A stretch of DNA of 64,000 nucleotides from Oerskovia merdavium (GTDB taxonomy: Bacteria; Actinomycetota; Actinomycetes; Actinomycetales; Cellulomonadaceae), in assembly GCF_014836755.1 (NCBI RefSeq), contig NZ_JACSQF010000010.1:116956-180955 (forward strand), written 5' to 3'. Under the pieces are notes generated by a model. The model did not search any database, was not told the origin of the DNA, and saw only the letters and a list, made by a program, of their open reading frames with translations. The translations under genes and the position numbers were made by a program. Shown here one piece after another: positions 35,912 through 44,635 of this stretch. How positions within the stretch are numbered: the first letter of the stretch is position 1; each line of letters begins with the position of its first letter.

Positions 35912-36946
35912 ATGTCGATGCTCGTCCACGACGTCCTCGCCGCAGACCCACTCATCGGATTCGACCTCGCGGCCCTGGGCCGCAACTTCTGGGCCCTCAC
36001 CGTCGACGGCCTGACCTACGGCGCGGTCTACGCGCTCGTCGCGGTGGGCTACACGCTCGTCTACGGCGTGCTGCGCCTCATCAACTTCGCCCACTCCGAG
36101 ATCTTCATGCTCGGCATGTTCGGGCAGTACGCCACGCTCCTCGCACTGGGGTTCTACCCGAGCGGTGACGCGTTCGACAAGGGCATCCTGCTCACCGTCC
36201 TCTACCTGGGGATCGCGATGATCGGCGGCATGGTGGTCGCGGGAGGGGCCGCCGTCGGGCTCGAACGCGTGGCCTACAGACCGCTGCGCAAACGCGGGGC
36301 ACCGTCGCTGGTGTTCCTCATCACCGCGATCGGCGCCTCGTTCGTGATCCAGGAGTTCGTGCACTTCGTGCTCCCGGCCCTGACGGGTGGCGAGCTGGGC
36401 GGCGTGAACGCCGAGCAGCCCATCCGGCTGGTCGAGCCCGAGGTCCAGTTCCAGATCTTCGGTGCGAACGTCACCAACGTCACGCTCATCATCATCTTCT
36501 CGGCGCTGATCCTGGCGCTCGCGACCGACATGTTCATCAACCGGACCAAGTTCGGCCGCGGCATCCGCGCGGTCGCGCAGGACCCGGTGACGGCGACGCT
36601 CATGGGCGTCTCGCGCGAGCGCATCATCATGCTGACGTTCCTGATCGGCGGCATCCTGGCCGGGGCCGCGGCCCTGCTCTACACGCTGCGCGTCCCCAAC
36701 GGGATCATCTACTCGGGTGGCTTCATCCTGGGCATCAAGGCGTTCTCCGCGGCGGTCCTCGGCGGGATCGGCAACCTGCGCGGCGCGCTGCTCGGCGGTC
36801 TGCTGCTGGGCGTCATGGAGAACTACGGCCAGGTCGTGTTCGGGACCGAGTGGCGTGACGTCGTCGCGTTCGTCCTGCTGATCGTGGTCCTGATGTTCCG
36901 TCCGACCGGCATCCTCGGCGAGTCCCTGGGGAGGGCGCGAGCATGA
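35912..36946 (+). CDS. livH: Branched-chain amino-acid ABC transporter permease
   Basis: 344 residues. AGGAG precedes ATG at 35912 (a second ATG at 35918 is possible). About eight membrane helices; family motifs YGAVYALVAVGYTLVYGVLR, INFAHSEIFMLG, RAVAQDPVTATLMGV, GGFILGIKAFSAAVLGGIGN and LRGALLGGLLLG. The LivH-type inner-membrane channel subunit, paired with LivM. The stop overlaps the livM start. Confidence 0.93.
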   Translation: MSMLVHDVLAADPLIGFDLAALGRNFWALTVDGLTYGAVYALVAVGYTLVYGVLRLINFAHSEIFMLGMFGQYATLLALGFYPSGDAFDKGILLTVLYLGIAMIGGMVVAGGAAVGLERVAYRPLRKRGAPSLVFLITAIGASFVIQEFVHFVLPALTGGELGGVNAEQPIRLVEPEVQFQIFGANVTNVTLIIIFSALILALATDMFINRTKFGRGIRAVAQDPVTATLMGVSRERIIMLTFLIGGILAGAAALLYTLRVPNGIIYSGGFILGIKAFSAAVLGGIGNLRGALLGGLLLGVMENYGQVVFGTEWRDVVAFVLLIVVLMFRPTGILGESLGRARA

Positions 36947-38391
36947 GCACCAGCACTCCTGCAGAGAACGACGGCGCACCGGTCCCCGGACCGGCAGCAC
37001 CGGCACGACCCCGCCCCGAGCTCCCGCCCGCGGGGCAGACGCCCGTCGGGCAGCGCCCCCACGGAGGAGCGGGCGACCGGCTGCGCCTGTGGTGGGACGC
37101 GCTCGCGCGCCCGGCGCAGTGGGCCTTCGGGGCCCCGTTCGTCCTGTTCATCGCGCTCCTGCCGATCCTCAACATCCCGGTCCTGACCACGGTCGGCACC
37201 AACTTCGGGGCCGTCATGGCCCAGTTCGGGATGTACGCGCTCATCGCGATCGGCCTCAACGTCGTGGTCGGCCAGGCGGGCCTGCTCGACCTCGGCTACG
37301 TCGGCTTCTACGCGATCGGGGCCTACACGCTCGCGATCCTCACGAGCCCCGACAGCCCGTGGAACGTGACCCAGCCCGAGGGCTGGCTGTCCGACGACTG
37401 GGCGTGGCTCGCGGTCCTGCCCGTGGCGGTCGCGATCACGGCCATGTCGGGCCTGGTCCTGGGGTCGCCCACGCTGCGCCTGCGCGGCGACTACCTCGCG
37501 ATCGTGACGCTCGGCTTCGGTGAGATCGTGCGTCTGCTCGCGGACAACCTCGACGAGATCACGGGCGGTGGTCAGGGCCTCAAGTCGGTCGCCTACCCGC
37601 GGCTCGGCGTGACCGAGGAGCTGCCCAACGGCGTGTTCTCGGCGGGCAACGTGGGGAGCACGCTCAACTCGGGCGTGTGGTGGTTCTGGCTGTCGCTCGT
37701 CTTCATCATCATCTCGCTGCTGCTCGTGGGGAACCTCGAGCGCTCGCGCGTGGGCCGTGCCTGGGTCGCGATCCGCGAGGACGAGGACGCGGCCGAGATC
37801 ATGGGCGTCCCCACGTTCAAGTTCAAGCTGTGGGCGTTCGTGATCGGGGCGTCGATCGGTGGCGTCTCGGGCGCGATCTACGCGGGGCAGGTCCAGTTCG
37901 TCATCCCGACGAACTTCAACATCATCAACTCGGTGCTGTTCCTGTGCGCCGTGGTGCTCGGTGGACAGGGCAACAAGCTGGGTGTGATCCTCGGGGCGTT
38001 CATCATCGTGTACCTCCCGAACTTCTTCCTGGGGCGCACGTCGCTGTTCGGGATCCCGATCGACGGCAACGCGATCGCGAACTACAAGTACCTGTTCTTC
38101 GGGGTCGCGCTCATGGTGCTCATGATCTTCAGGCCGCAGGGGCTCATACCCGTCCGGCAGAAGCTGCTCACGTACGGGCGAGAGCTGTACGTCGCGGCGC
38201 GCCGCACGCTCGCCAAGATGCCCGACGGCGGCCCGCAGGCCGCGTACGCGACGTCCGCTCCGGCGTCGGGCACGGTGGGCACGGTGGGTACGCCCGGCAG
38301 CAGCGGGCCCGCCCCCACGGGGCACGGGCCCGACGGGCCCGACGAGAACGGTGCCACCGGGAACGACACGACCGACGGGGGGAACCGATGA
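36943..38391 (+). CDS. livM: Branched-chain amino-acid ABC transporter permease
   Basis: 482 residues, longer than typical LivM (~300-420), through a ~50-residue Pro-rich cytoplasmic N-terminus and a Gly/Pro/Thr-rich C-terminal tail of ~65 residues. The core has IAIGLNVVVGQAGLLDLGYV, LRLRGDYLAIVTLGFGEIVR, WVAIREDEDAAEIMGV and GQGNKLGVILGAFIIVYLP. Start and stop overlap livH and livG by four bases each. Confidence 0.92.
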   Translation: MSTSTPAENDGAPVPGPAAPARPRPELPPAGQTPVGQRPHGGAGDRLRLWWDALARPAQWAFGAPFVLFIALLPILNIPVLTTVGTNFGAVMAQFGMYALIAIGLNVVVGQAGLLDLGYVGFYAIGAYTLAILTSPDSPWNVTQPEGWLSDDWAWLAVLPVAVAITAMSGLVLGSPTLRLRGDYLAIVTLGFGEIVRLLADNLDEITGGGQGLKSVAYPRLGVTEELPNGVFSAGNVGSTLNSGVWWFWLSLVFIIISLLLVGNLERSRVGRAWVAIREDEDAAEIMGVPTFKFKLWAFVIGASIGGVSGAIYAGQVQFVIPTNFNIINSVLFLCAVVLGGQGNKLGVILGAFIIVYLPNFFLGRTSLFGIPIDGNAIANYKYLFFGVALMVLMIFRPQGLIPVRQKLLTYGRELYVAARRTLAKMPDGGPQAAYATSAPASGTVGTVGTPGSSGPAPTGHGPDGPDENGATGNDTTDGGNR

Positions 38392-39410
38392 GCAACGAAC
38401 CCGGAGGCATGGGGGCCGGCGGCGACGTCGGCGACGCGCACCTGTCGCTGTCCGCCGACGCGGGCGAGCCCATGGCCGAGAAGTACCTGCCCGGCGCGGG
38501 GCTCGACGAGCCCGTGCTGGTCGACGTGACCGAGGTGCGCCCCGAGCTCGCCGACGCCGCGCTGGTCGACGAGATCGTCGCGGCCGACCGCGAGGTCCTG
38601 GCCGAGGTGGGCGAGCCGCTGCTCAAGATGGAGGACGTGTCGGTCGTGTTCGGCGGCCTCACGGCCCTGGACAGCGTCACGTTCGACATCCGGCGCGGGG
38701 AGATCCTGGGGCTGATCGGGCCCAACGGCGCCGGGAAGACCACGGCGTTCAACGCCATGACGGGCGTCTACCGGCCTACCAGGGGCCAGGTCCGGTTCGA
38801 CGGGCAGGTCCTGGGCAAGGCCAAGCGCAACCAGATCACGCGCCTGGGCATCGCCCGGACCTTCCAGAACATCCGGCTCTTCAACGAGATGACGGCCCTC
38901 GAGAACGTGGTCGTGGGGACCGACGCCCGGCACCGGACCTCGGTGCCGGGGGCGCTGCTGCGCACCCGACGGCACCGGCAGGAGGAGCGCGACGCGATCG
39001 ACCGGTCGATGGCGATCCTCGAGTTCGTCGGGGTCGGGGCGCGCGCCACGGAGAAGGCGCGCAACCTGTCCTACGGCGAGCAGCGACGCCTGGAGATCGC
39101 CCGCGCACTGGCGACCGAACCCAAGCTGCTGTGCCTCGACGAGCCCGCGGCAGGCTTCAACCCGGCGGAGAAGGAGGCCCTCATGGACCTCATCCGTCAC
39201 ATCCGCGACGACGGGTACACGGTCCTGCTCATCGAGCACGACATGCGGCTCGTGCGGGGCGTGACCGACCGGATCGTGGTGCTCGAGTTCGGCAAGGTCA
39301 TCGCCGACGGTTCGCCCGAGGACGTCACGTCCGACCCCAAGGTCATCGCCGCCTACCTGGGCGTCCCTGACGAGGAGCTGGCTGAGGGAGACGCAGATGC
39401 CCCTGCTTGA
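38388..39410 (+). CDS. livG: Branched-chain amino-acid ABC transporter ATPase, extended N-terminus
   Basis: 340 residues from the ATG overlapping the livM stop. The ABC domain begins only at about residue 80 (LLKMEDVSVVFGGLTALDSV); the preceding ~78 residues are acidic and low in hydrophobics, not part of normal LivG (~255-260 residues). Walker A GPNGAGKTT, signature LSYGEQRRLEIARAL, Walker B LLCLDEPAAGFNP, H-loop LLIEHDMRLV. Because the livM-overlapping ATG and in-frame reading are continuous, the extension looks real, but internal ATGs (for example before AEKYLPG) could be used. Confidence 0.9.
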   Translation: MSNEPGGMGAGGDVGDAHLSLSADAGEPMAEKYLPGAGLDEPVLVDVTEVRPELADAALVDEIVAADREVLAEVGEPLLKMEDVSVVFGGLTALDSVTFDIRRGEILGLIGPNGAGKTTAFNAMTGVYRPTRGQVRFDGQVLGKAKRNQITRLGIARTFQNIRLFNEMTALENVVVGTDARHRTSVPGALLRTRRHRQEERDAIDRSMAILEFVGVGARATEKARNLSYGEQRRLEIARALATEPKLLCLDEPAAGFNPAEKEALMDLIRHIRDDGYTVLLIEHDMRLVRGVTDRIVVLEFGKVIADGSPEDVTSDPKVIAAYLGVPDEELAEGDADAPA

Positions 39411-40116
39411 GATCACGGACATGACGGTCGCCTACGGGCGGATCGAGGCCGTGCGCGGCGTGTCGATCACGGTCGAGGAGGGCGAGCTCGTGACCCTCAT
39501 CGGTGCCAACGGCGCCGGGAAGACCACGACCATGCGCGCGGTCTCGGGGATCCGGCCGCTGTCGCGCGGGAAGATCGTGTTCGACGGCAAGGACATCACC
39601 CGGATGAAGCCCCACCTGCGGGTGCTCGAGGGGATCGTGCAGGCCCCCGAGGGGCGCGGGATCTTCCCCGGCATGACGGTCCTGGAGAACCTCGAGATGG
39701 GGGCCTACGGGCGCACGTTCGAGAACAAGGCCGTGCACGACGAGACGCTCGCGCGGGTCTTCGAGCTGTTCCCGCGGCTCGAGGACCGCACGTCGCAGGT
39801 CGGCGGGACCATGTCGGGGGGCGAGCAGCAGATGCTCGCGATCGGGCGCGCGCTCATGGCCCGGCCGCGGCTCATGCTGCTCGACGAGCCGTCGATGGGG
39901 CTGGCGCCCATGGTCATCCAGCAGATCTTCCGGATCGTCTCGGAGATCAACGCGCAGGGCACCACGGTGCTGCTCGTCGAGCAGAACGCGCGGCAGGCGC
40001 TCTCGCGCTCGCACCGGGCGTACGTGCTCGAGACGGGTGAGGTCGTGCGTTCCGGAGGCGGGCGCGAGCTCCTCGCGGACCCGAGCATCAAGGAGGCGTA
40101 CCTCGGCGTCGCGTGA
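39397..40116 (+). CDS. livF: Branched-chain amino-acid ABC transporter ATPase
   Basis: 239 residues, standard LivF length: VRGVSITVEEGELVTLIGAN, GANGAGKTT, VQAPEGRGIFPGMTVLENLE, signature MSGGEQQMLAIGRAL, LMLLDEPSMGLAP, LLVEQNARQAL. The start overlaps the end of livG by 14 bp. Last gene of livKHMGF; the DnaA-box-like array follows 37 bp after its stop. Confidence 0.94.
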   Translation: MPLLEITDMTVAYGRIEAVRGVSITVEEGELVTLIGANGAGKTTTMRAVSGIRPLSRGKIVFDGKDITRMKPHLRVLEGIVQAPEGRGIFPGMTVLENLEMGAYGRTFENKAVHDETLARVFELFPRLEDRTSQVGGTMSGGEQQMLAIGRALMARPRLMLLDEPSMGLAPMVIQQIFRIVSEINAQGTTVLLVEQNARQALSRSHRAYVLETGEVVRSGGGRELLADPSIKEAYLGVA

Positions 40117-40141
40117 GCACGGGGCTCGGCCCTGTGCACAC

Positions 40142-40220
40142 TGTCCCCAGGTCTGTGGATAACTTTGTGGACAGCCGTGGGGACAACGTGTGGAACACGC
40201 TGTGGACGGCCTGTGGACGA
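40142..40220. other. Phased array of DnaA-box-like 9-mers
   Basis: In the 200-bp livF-nagZ gap, 9-mers in one orientation resemble TGTGGA[C/T]AA (complement of the DnaA box TTATCCACA / TTGTCCACA): TGTGGATAA (40154, perfect), TGTGGACAG (40166), TGGGGACAA (40178), TGTGGAACA (40189), TGTGGACGG (40201), TGTGGACGA (40212), with a weaker TGTCCCCAG at 40142 and TGTGCACAC at 40133. Spacings are 12, 12, 12, 11, 12 and 11 bp, so all face one side of the helix. No dnaA, dnaN or rpmH is near, so this is not the canonical oriC; a DnaA titration or regulatory site is possible. Confidence 0.65.
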
Positions 40221-40316
40221 CGGGTTTCGGGCGGCGGGCGGCAGACGGCGGGTGGTCGGTGCGGTGAGCGCCGGCCGCCCGCCGGCGGCCGCGGAGGGGG
40301 CCGGTCGCGCCTACGC

Positions 40317-41537
40317 CTACGCCCCGAGCCTCTCCTTGGCGGCGAGGACCCGCAGCACCGCGGCGTCGACCTTGGCGGCGAAGCCCGGGTCGCTCTGCGC
40401 GCGCTGGACGAGCGCGGTCGCCATCTCGGGGATCACGCCCGGGTCGGCCGACGCGAGGACCATGTCGCCGCCTGCGGCGACGGTCAGGACGGCCCGGTCG
40501 CCCGGCGACCAGGCCTGGACCTGCTCGGCCTTGGACACGTCGTCGGTGATGACGACGCCCTGGAACCCCAGGTCGCCCCGCAGCAGCCCGTCGACGACGA
40601 CGGGCGAGAACGCTGCGGGCGCGCTCGGGTCGATCTGGTCGTAGATCGCGGTCGACATCATGACGAACGCGGCCCCGGCGTCGATCCCCGACCGGAAGGC
40701 CTGGACCGACGGGTCGTCGCGCGTGGTCACCGTGTCGGTCACGCCCGCGTCGTCGTCGGTGTTGCCGGCCACGCGTCCGAGGCCGGGGAAGTGCTTGATC
40801 GCGACGTCGACGCCGTTCGCCTCCATGCCCGCGCTGAACGCGTTCGCGTGCGAGGACACGGTGTCCACCCCGAACCCGTAGTTCCTCCCGAAGTACCCGA
40901 TCGGGGCGTTGGACCGCGCGGTCTCGGGACTCGTGACGACGTCCATGACGGGCGCGAGGTTGAGGTCGACCCCTGCGGCGGCGAGCTCCGCGCCCCACGT
41001 GGTCGCCTGTGCCTGCAGGTCGGCGGGCGCGAGCGTGGACTGGTCCATGGCGCTCGGGATGTCGGAGAAGCCCGGGCCGCGCAGGACCTGAACCTTGCCG
41101 CCCTCCTGGTCGGTCGAGACGAACAGGGGCGTCCCGTGCGTGGTCTCGTCCGAGACGAGGGCCGTGAACGAGTCGACGAGGTTCTTGACCGGCCCGGCCC
41201 CGGCCTGCGTGCGGCCCGCGAGGAACAGGTTGCCCACGTGGTGCGTGCTGATCGCGTCGTAGCTCGCCTGGTCGACCTTCCCGACGTTGACCCCGACCAT
41301 CAGGAGCTGGCCGACCTTCTGCTCGAGGCTCCACCCGGCGAGCGGGTCGGCGGACGCGTCGGGGGGCTCGGTGGTCTCGCTGGGGGCGGGCGTCGCGGTC
41401 GGGGTGGGAGGGGCACCGCTGCCCGACGGCGGAGCGCTCGTCGGGGCGTTCGTCGCGCCGCCGGAGGAACAGGCGGCGAGCAGGAGGGCGGTGACGAGAA
41501 GGGCGGCGCTCGTGGCGCCTCGACGGGACGACCTCAT
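40317..41537 (-). CDS. Glycoside hydrolase family 3 beta-N-acetylhexosaminidase lipoprotein (NagZ-like)
   Basis: 406 residues. Lipobox LLLAAC, then a Thr/Pro/Ser linker and a single GH3 barrel: LSLEQKVGQLLMVGV-type start, FVSTDQEGGKVQ, LNLAPVMDV, DVAIKHFPGLGRVAGNTDDD, VVITDDVSKAEQV. KHFPGxG is the NagZ signature; it cleaves GlcNAc from muropeptides in wall recycling. TATGGT (complement of 41544-41549) lies six bases before the ATG, so the transcript is leaderless. Usual NagZ His in the (D/N)(S/T)H loop is not obvious here (NTDDDAGVTDT), so the acid-base residue may differ. Confidence 0.85.
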   Translation of the reverse strand: MRSSRRGATSAALLVTALLLAACSSGGATNAPTSAPPSGSGAPPTPTATPAPSETTEPPDASADPLAGWSLEQKVGQLLMVGVNVGKVDQASYDAISTHHVGNLFLAGRTQAGAGPVKNLVDSFTALVSDETTHGTPLFVSTDQEGGKVQVLRGPGFSDIPSAMDQSTLAPADLQAQATTWGAELAAAGVDLNLAPVMDVVTSPETARSNAPIGYFGRNYGFGVDTVSSHANAFSAGMEANGVDVAIKHFPGLGRVAGNTDDDAGVTDTVTTRDDPSVQAFRSGIDAGAAFVMMSTAIYDQIDPSAPAAFSPVVVDGLLRGDLGFQGVVITDDVSKAEQVQAWSPGDRAVLTVAAGGDMVLASADPGVIPEMATALVQRAQSDPGFAAKVDAAVLRVLAAKERLGA

Positions 41538-41604
41538 GCTTCGACCATAGGCCGGTTCCCGGGGCGCCCCTCGGCGACGGGCGCCGCCGGAGGTGTTCCT
41601 CTCG

Positions 41605-42222
41605 TCACGTCGCGAGGTGCCGGCCCACGGGGTCCGGGGCTGCGATCGGCCGGCCCACGGTCAGGGCGTCGCGCAGGGCGGGGTCGAGGTCCTGGAACAC
41701 GGCGTCGGCCTGCGTCCCGGTCGAGTCGAGCACCGAGCTGAAGAAGCAGCGTGCCGACGCGGCCAGGATCACGTCGAGGATCTCCCCGTCGTCGAGGCCC
41801 AGGTCCCGCAGCTCGGTGAGGTCGGACTCGGTCATGTCGGCGGCGCCTGCCGCGACCTTGTCCGCGAGGTCCATGACCGCGCGGTCGATGGGTGAGAGCT
41901 GGACGGTGTCGTGCCCCTCGGCGGCCTCGCGGACCGCCTCGGCGCCGACGTGGTGCTCGGCGAGGATCGATCCGTGGGCGAGCGCGCAGTACGTCGAGCG
42001 GAGCCGCAGGGCCGCGGCGAGCGTCGCGAGCTCGTAGCGCCGGGGGGACATGGACGCCTTGATCGCGCCGTTGAGCCCGATCCACGCGTCGAGGACCGCG
42101 GGCCGGTTGGCCAGCAGCCTCGTCAGGTTGGCGACGTAGCCGCGCGTCGCCCGGTCCTTCTCGAACGCGGCCGCGACGGCGCCGCCGGGCTCGTCCTCGG
42201 CGGCTTCTCGGATCCAGCTCAT
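41605..42222 (-). CDS. AhpD-like / carboxymuconolactone decarboxylase-fold protein
   Basis: 205 residues, helical, with the peroxidase-related AhpD signature STYCALAHGSILAEH (the CxxxH motif) and RYELATLAAALRL before it. GGAGG precedes the ATG at 42220-42222. Only one Cys is in the CxxxH position and a second Cys occurs in ASARCFFSSVL, so an AhpD-type CxxC thiol pair is absent; peroxidase activity is uncertain. Confidence 0.75.
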   Translation of the reverse strand: MSWIREAAEDEPGGAVAAAFEKDRATRGYVANLTRLLANRPAVLDAWIGLNGAIKASMSPRRYELATLAAALRLRSTYCALAHGSILAEHHVGAEAVREAAEGHDTVQLSPIDRAVMDLADKVAAGAADMTESDLTELRDLGLDDGEILDVILAASARCFFSSVLDSTGTQADAVFQDLDPALRDALTVGRPIAAPDPVGRHLAT

Positions 42223-42319
42223 GGCGGACCTCCCTCCCGGGCGGCCGCGTGCTCACGGTCGGAGCACGGTCCCGGGTCGCCCCTCCAGGCTCGCACGGTG
42301 CGGTCGGAGCGGGAAGAGG

Positions 42320-42346
42320 GGGCCGCGCCCTGGCGGGTCGCGGCCC
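42320..42346 (-). terminator. Hairpin after the siderophore-binding protein gene
   Basis: GGGCCGCG (42320-42327) pairs with CGCGGCCC (42339-42346), 42 bp past the stop on the minus strand. Confidence 0.55.
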
Positions 42347-42388
42347 ACCGATCCCGTGGCGAGCGGCGCCCCACCTCGGACGGTCCGG

Positions 42389-43426
42389 TCAGCCGGTCAC
42401 GTGCGCCGCGGGCTCGTAGGCCGCGAGGAAGGCCTCGAGCTGCGACGTGATCCCCGTCAGGGAGTAGCCCGTGCGCAGCTCGACCTGCGCGAGCTGACCC
42501 GAGGCGACCGCGGGCAGAGCGGTGAAGGTCGGTGTCTCGAGCTGGGGAGCGTCGGCCCACGTCGAGGGCACGAGGATCAGGTCGGCCGGGTAGGTGCCGG
42601 GTTCCTCCCAGCTCGCCGAGGCCCAGAACCCGTCCTCGCTGTCGAGCTCGGCGAACGTCACGCCCAGGTCGACGAGCGTGCTGCCGAGCGGCGTCCACGT
42701 CGGGACCGCGTAGTCGACGCTCGTCTCGAGCGGGATCGCGTAGGCGACCGCGACGTCGGTCTTGGTGGCCGCGACGGCCTGGACCTTCTCGCTCAGCTCG
42801 GCGAGCTCGGCGCTCTCCTTGGCGTAGACGGGGGAGGTCTCGGAGCCGCCGAGGCTGAGGGCGACCTCCTGGAAGTCGGCCAGGGTCGTGGCCGCGCCGT
42901 CGGTGATGTTGACCCCGACCATCGGCACGACGCCCTCGACGCGCTCGATGTCGTCGCCCCAGATGCTGCCGAAGTTCCCCCCGTTGTAGGAGCTCCAGAT
43001 GTCCAGGACCAGGTCGGCGTCGGCCGCGAGGACCTTCTCGAGGCTGATGTCGGTGTCGGTCTCGGAGATGTGCTCGATCCCCTCGAGGTCGAACGCCGCG
43101 AGGTCCTCCTCGGACAGGCGGGAGAAGCCGATGATCCCCACCGGACGGATCCCGTACTCGAGGAGCACGGGGGCGGTGTCGGCCGTGGCGATGATGCGGT
43201 CGGGGACCTCGTCGAGGCTCACGGTCTTGCCGCGGGCGTCGGTGTACGACCACGCTGCGGTCTCGCCCGCCGCGTCGGCGGTGGGGGAGCTGCTGCCCGC
43301 GTCGGATCCCGTCGAGCACGCGGTCAGGAGCAGCGCGGCGCCCACGGCGGCGGCCCAGGTGCCCGTCGTGCGACGGCGCCGCAGAGCGGGTCGGGGGGAG
43401 GAGGTCGGGGGAGCTGTGACGGTCAC
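42389..43426 (-). CDS. Iron-siderophore ABC transporter binding lipoprotein
   Basis: 345 residues from the GTG at 43424-43426. Arg-rich N-terminus, lipobox ALLLTAC, then a class III binding domain: DEVPDRIIATADTAPVLLEY, VGIIGFSRLSEED, ISLEKVLAADADLVLDI, VPMVGVNI. It should bind a ferric siderophore outside the membrane; no permease or ATPase gene is adjacent. A DtxR/IdeR-type box 93-111 bp upstream indicates repression by iron. It follows an AraC-type regulator on the same strand. Confidence 0.85.
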   Translation of the reverse strand: MTVTAPPTSSPRPALRRRRTTGTWAAAVGAALLLTACSTGSDAGSSSPTADAAGETAAWSYTDARGKTVSLDEVPDRIIATADTAPVLLEYGIRPVGIIGFSRLSEEDLAAFDLEGIEHISETDTDISLEKVLAADADLVLDIWSSYNGGNFGSIWGDDIERVEGVVPMVGVNITDGAATTLADFQEVALSLGGSETSPVYAKESAELAELSEKVQAVAATKTDVAVAYAIPLETSVDYAVPTWTPLGSTLVDLGVTFAELDSEDGFWASASWEEPGTYPADLILVPSTWADAPQLETPTFTALPAVASGQLAQVELRTGYSLTGITSQLEAFLAAYEPAAHVTG

Positions 43427-43518
43427 GGGACTTCGCTTTCGGGGGGAGCACGCGGGTTCAGCACGGGGTGACCCACGGGGCGGAACTCCTCGGGGACGGG
43501 ACGCCCGCTGCGAGGAGG

Positions 43519-43537
43519 TTTGGTAAGGCTTACCTAT
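43519..43537. promoter_or_regulatory. DtxR/IdeR-type iron box upstream of the siderophore-binding gene
   Basis: TTTGGTAAGGCTTACCTAT matches the 19-bp iron-box consensus TTAGGTTAGGCTAACCTAA at 15 positions and is itself nearly palindromic. It lies between the AraC gene stop and the binding-protein start. Confidence 0.8.
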
Positions 43538-43574
43538 GTGTCGTCACTCTAGGTACTGCGATCGCGGCGCACAA

Positions 43575-44537
43575 TCACGCGATCTGGTCGTGCGATGTCG
43601 CGATCCGGTCAACTCCCAGGTCAGGCGCTCGCGGCGTCGGCGCGAGCCGGGTCGTGTCACCCATCCTGCCCGGGGACCCGCCGTCGCCGTCCTCCCGCGA
43701 GGTGTTGTGCGGCGACCGTGCAGCGTCCCGGAAGGCCCCGGGGGTCAGGCCCGTCTCGCGGCGGAAGACCGCCACGAACGCGCTGGTCGAGGTGTACCCG
43801 ACGGCGTCGGCCACGTCGCTCACACGGGCTCCCTCGGAGAGCCGGGCCATCGCGACGTTCATGCGCAGGTGCAGCCGCCACCGGCCGAACGGCTGGCCCG
43901 AGGCGCTGCGGAAGACCCGGCCCAGCGTGCTGGGGCTCAGCCCCACGTGCCGCGCCCACTGCGCGAGCGTCCGCTCGTCCCCCGGGTCGTCGAGCAGCTC
44001 GTGGACGATCCGGGCGACGGGTTCGACGGTCGGGACCGTGATGCGGGTCGACGGCGTCACGGGCTCGAGCAGGTGGATCACGACCTGCTCGGCGTGGTGG
44101 CGCGCCTCGTCGGGCATGTCCTGCGAGGTCAGGTACAGCACGAGCTCGGAGAGCAACGGGGTGACCGCGACCGTGACGGGATCAGGGCCCAGGTCGCGCG
44201 AGCGGTCGGGGGCGAGGTAGACCGTGAGGAACCGGCTGTCCGACCCGGCGCGGACGGCGTGCGGGAGTCCCGCGGGGATCCACAGGCCGTGCTGCGGCGG
44301 CAGCGCCCAGACGTCGTCGCCGGCCCTGACCGTCAGGAGCCCCGACAGCGCGACGAGCACCTCGTGCGTGCGGTGCGCGTGCTCGAGCCACACCACGGGC
44401 TGGTGCGTCCGCGACGGCCCCCCGGCCAGGACGAAGTCCAGGTCTCCCGAGGGGTCCTCGGGCAGCACGACGAGCGCCTCCTGCGAGGGGCTGCCCCACG
44501 GGAGCCAGTTCTCGACGGGGGCACGGTGCGTGGTCAC
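43575..44537 (-). CDS. AraC-family regulator with N-terminal cupin domain
   Basis: 320 residues. Cupin-like sensor domain with WLEHAHRTHEVLVALSG and WIPAGLPHAVRAG, then a C-terminal double helix-turn-helix: TLAQWARHVGLSPSTLGRVF and VSDVADAVGYTSTSAFVAVF followed by RRETGLTPGAFRD. TAGGGT (complement of 44544-44549) lies six bases before the GTG start, so it is probably leaderless. The adjacent iron-controlled binding protein suggests it may sense a siderophore (inference). Confidence 0.85.
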   Translation of the reverse strand: MTTHRAPVENWLPWGSPSQEALVVLPEDPSGDLDFVLAGGPSRTHQPVVWLEHAHRTHEVLVALSGLLTVRAGDDVWALPPQHGLWIPAGLPHAVRAGSDSRFLTVYLAPDRSRDLGPDPVTVAVTPLLSELVLYLTSQDMPDEARHHAEQVVIHLLEPVTPSTRITVPTVEPVARIVHELLDDPGDERTLAQWARHVGLSPSTLGRVFRSASGQPFGRWRLHLRMNVAMARLSEGARVSDVADAVGYTSTSAFVAVFRRETGLTPGAFRDAARSPHNTSREDGDGGSPGRMGDTTRLAPTPRAPDLGVDRIATSHDQIA

Positions 44538-44635
44538 GGGGCCACCCTACGGAGCCGACGTCGCGGGGAGGGCCGTCGCGGACGACGAGGGCCGGTCGTG
44601 ACGGACCGGAGCGCCCGCAGACCGCCGGGTCGGGA

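Noticed and set aside
40133..40220. Chromosomal origin oriC itself
   Set aside because: dnaA, dnaN, recF and rpmH are not nearby and no AT-rich unwinding element is visible, so only an accessory DnaA site is proposed.
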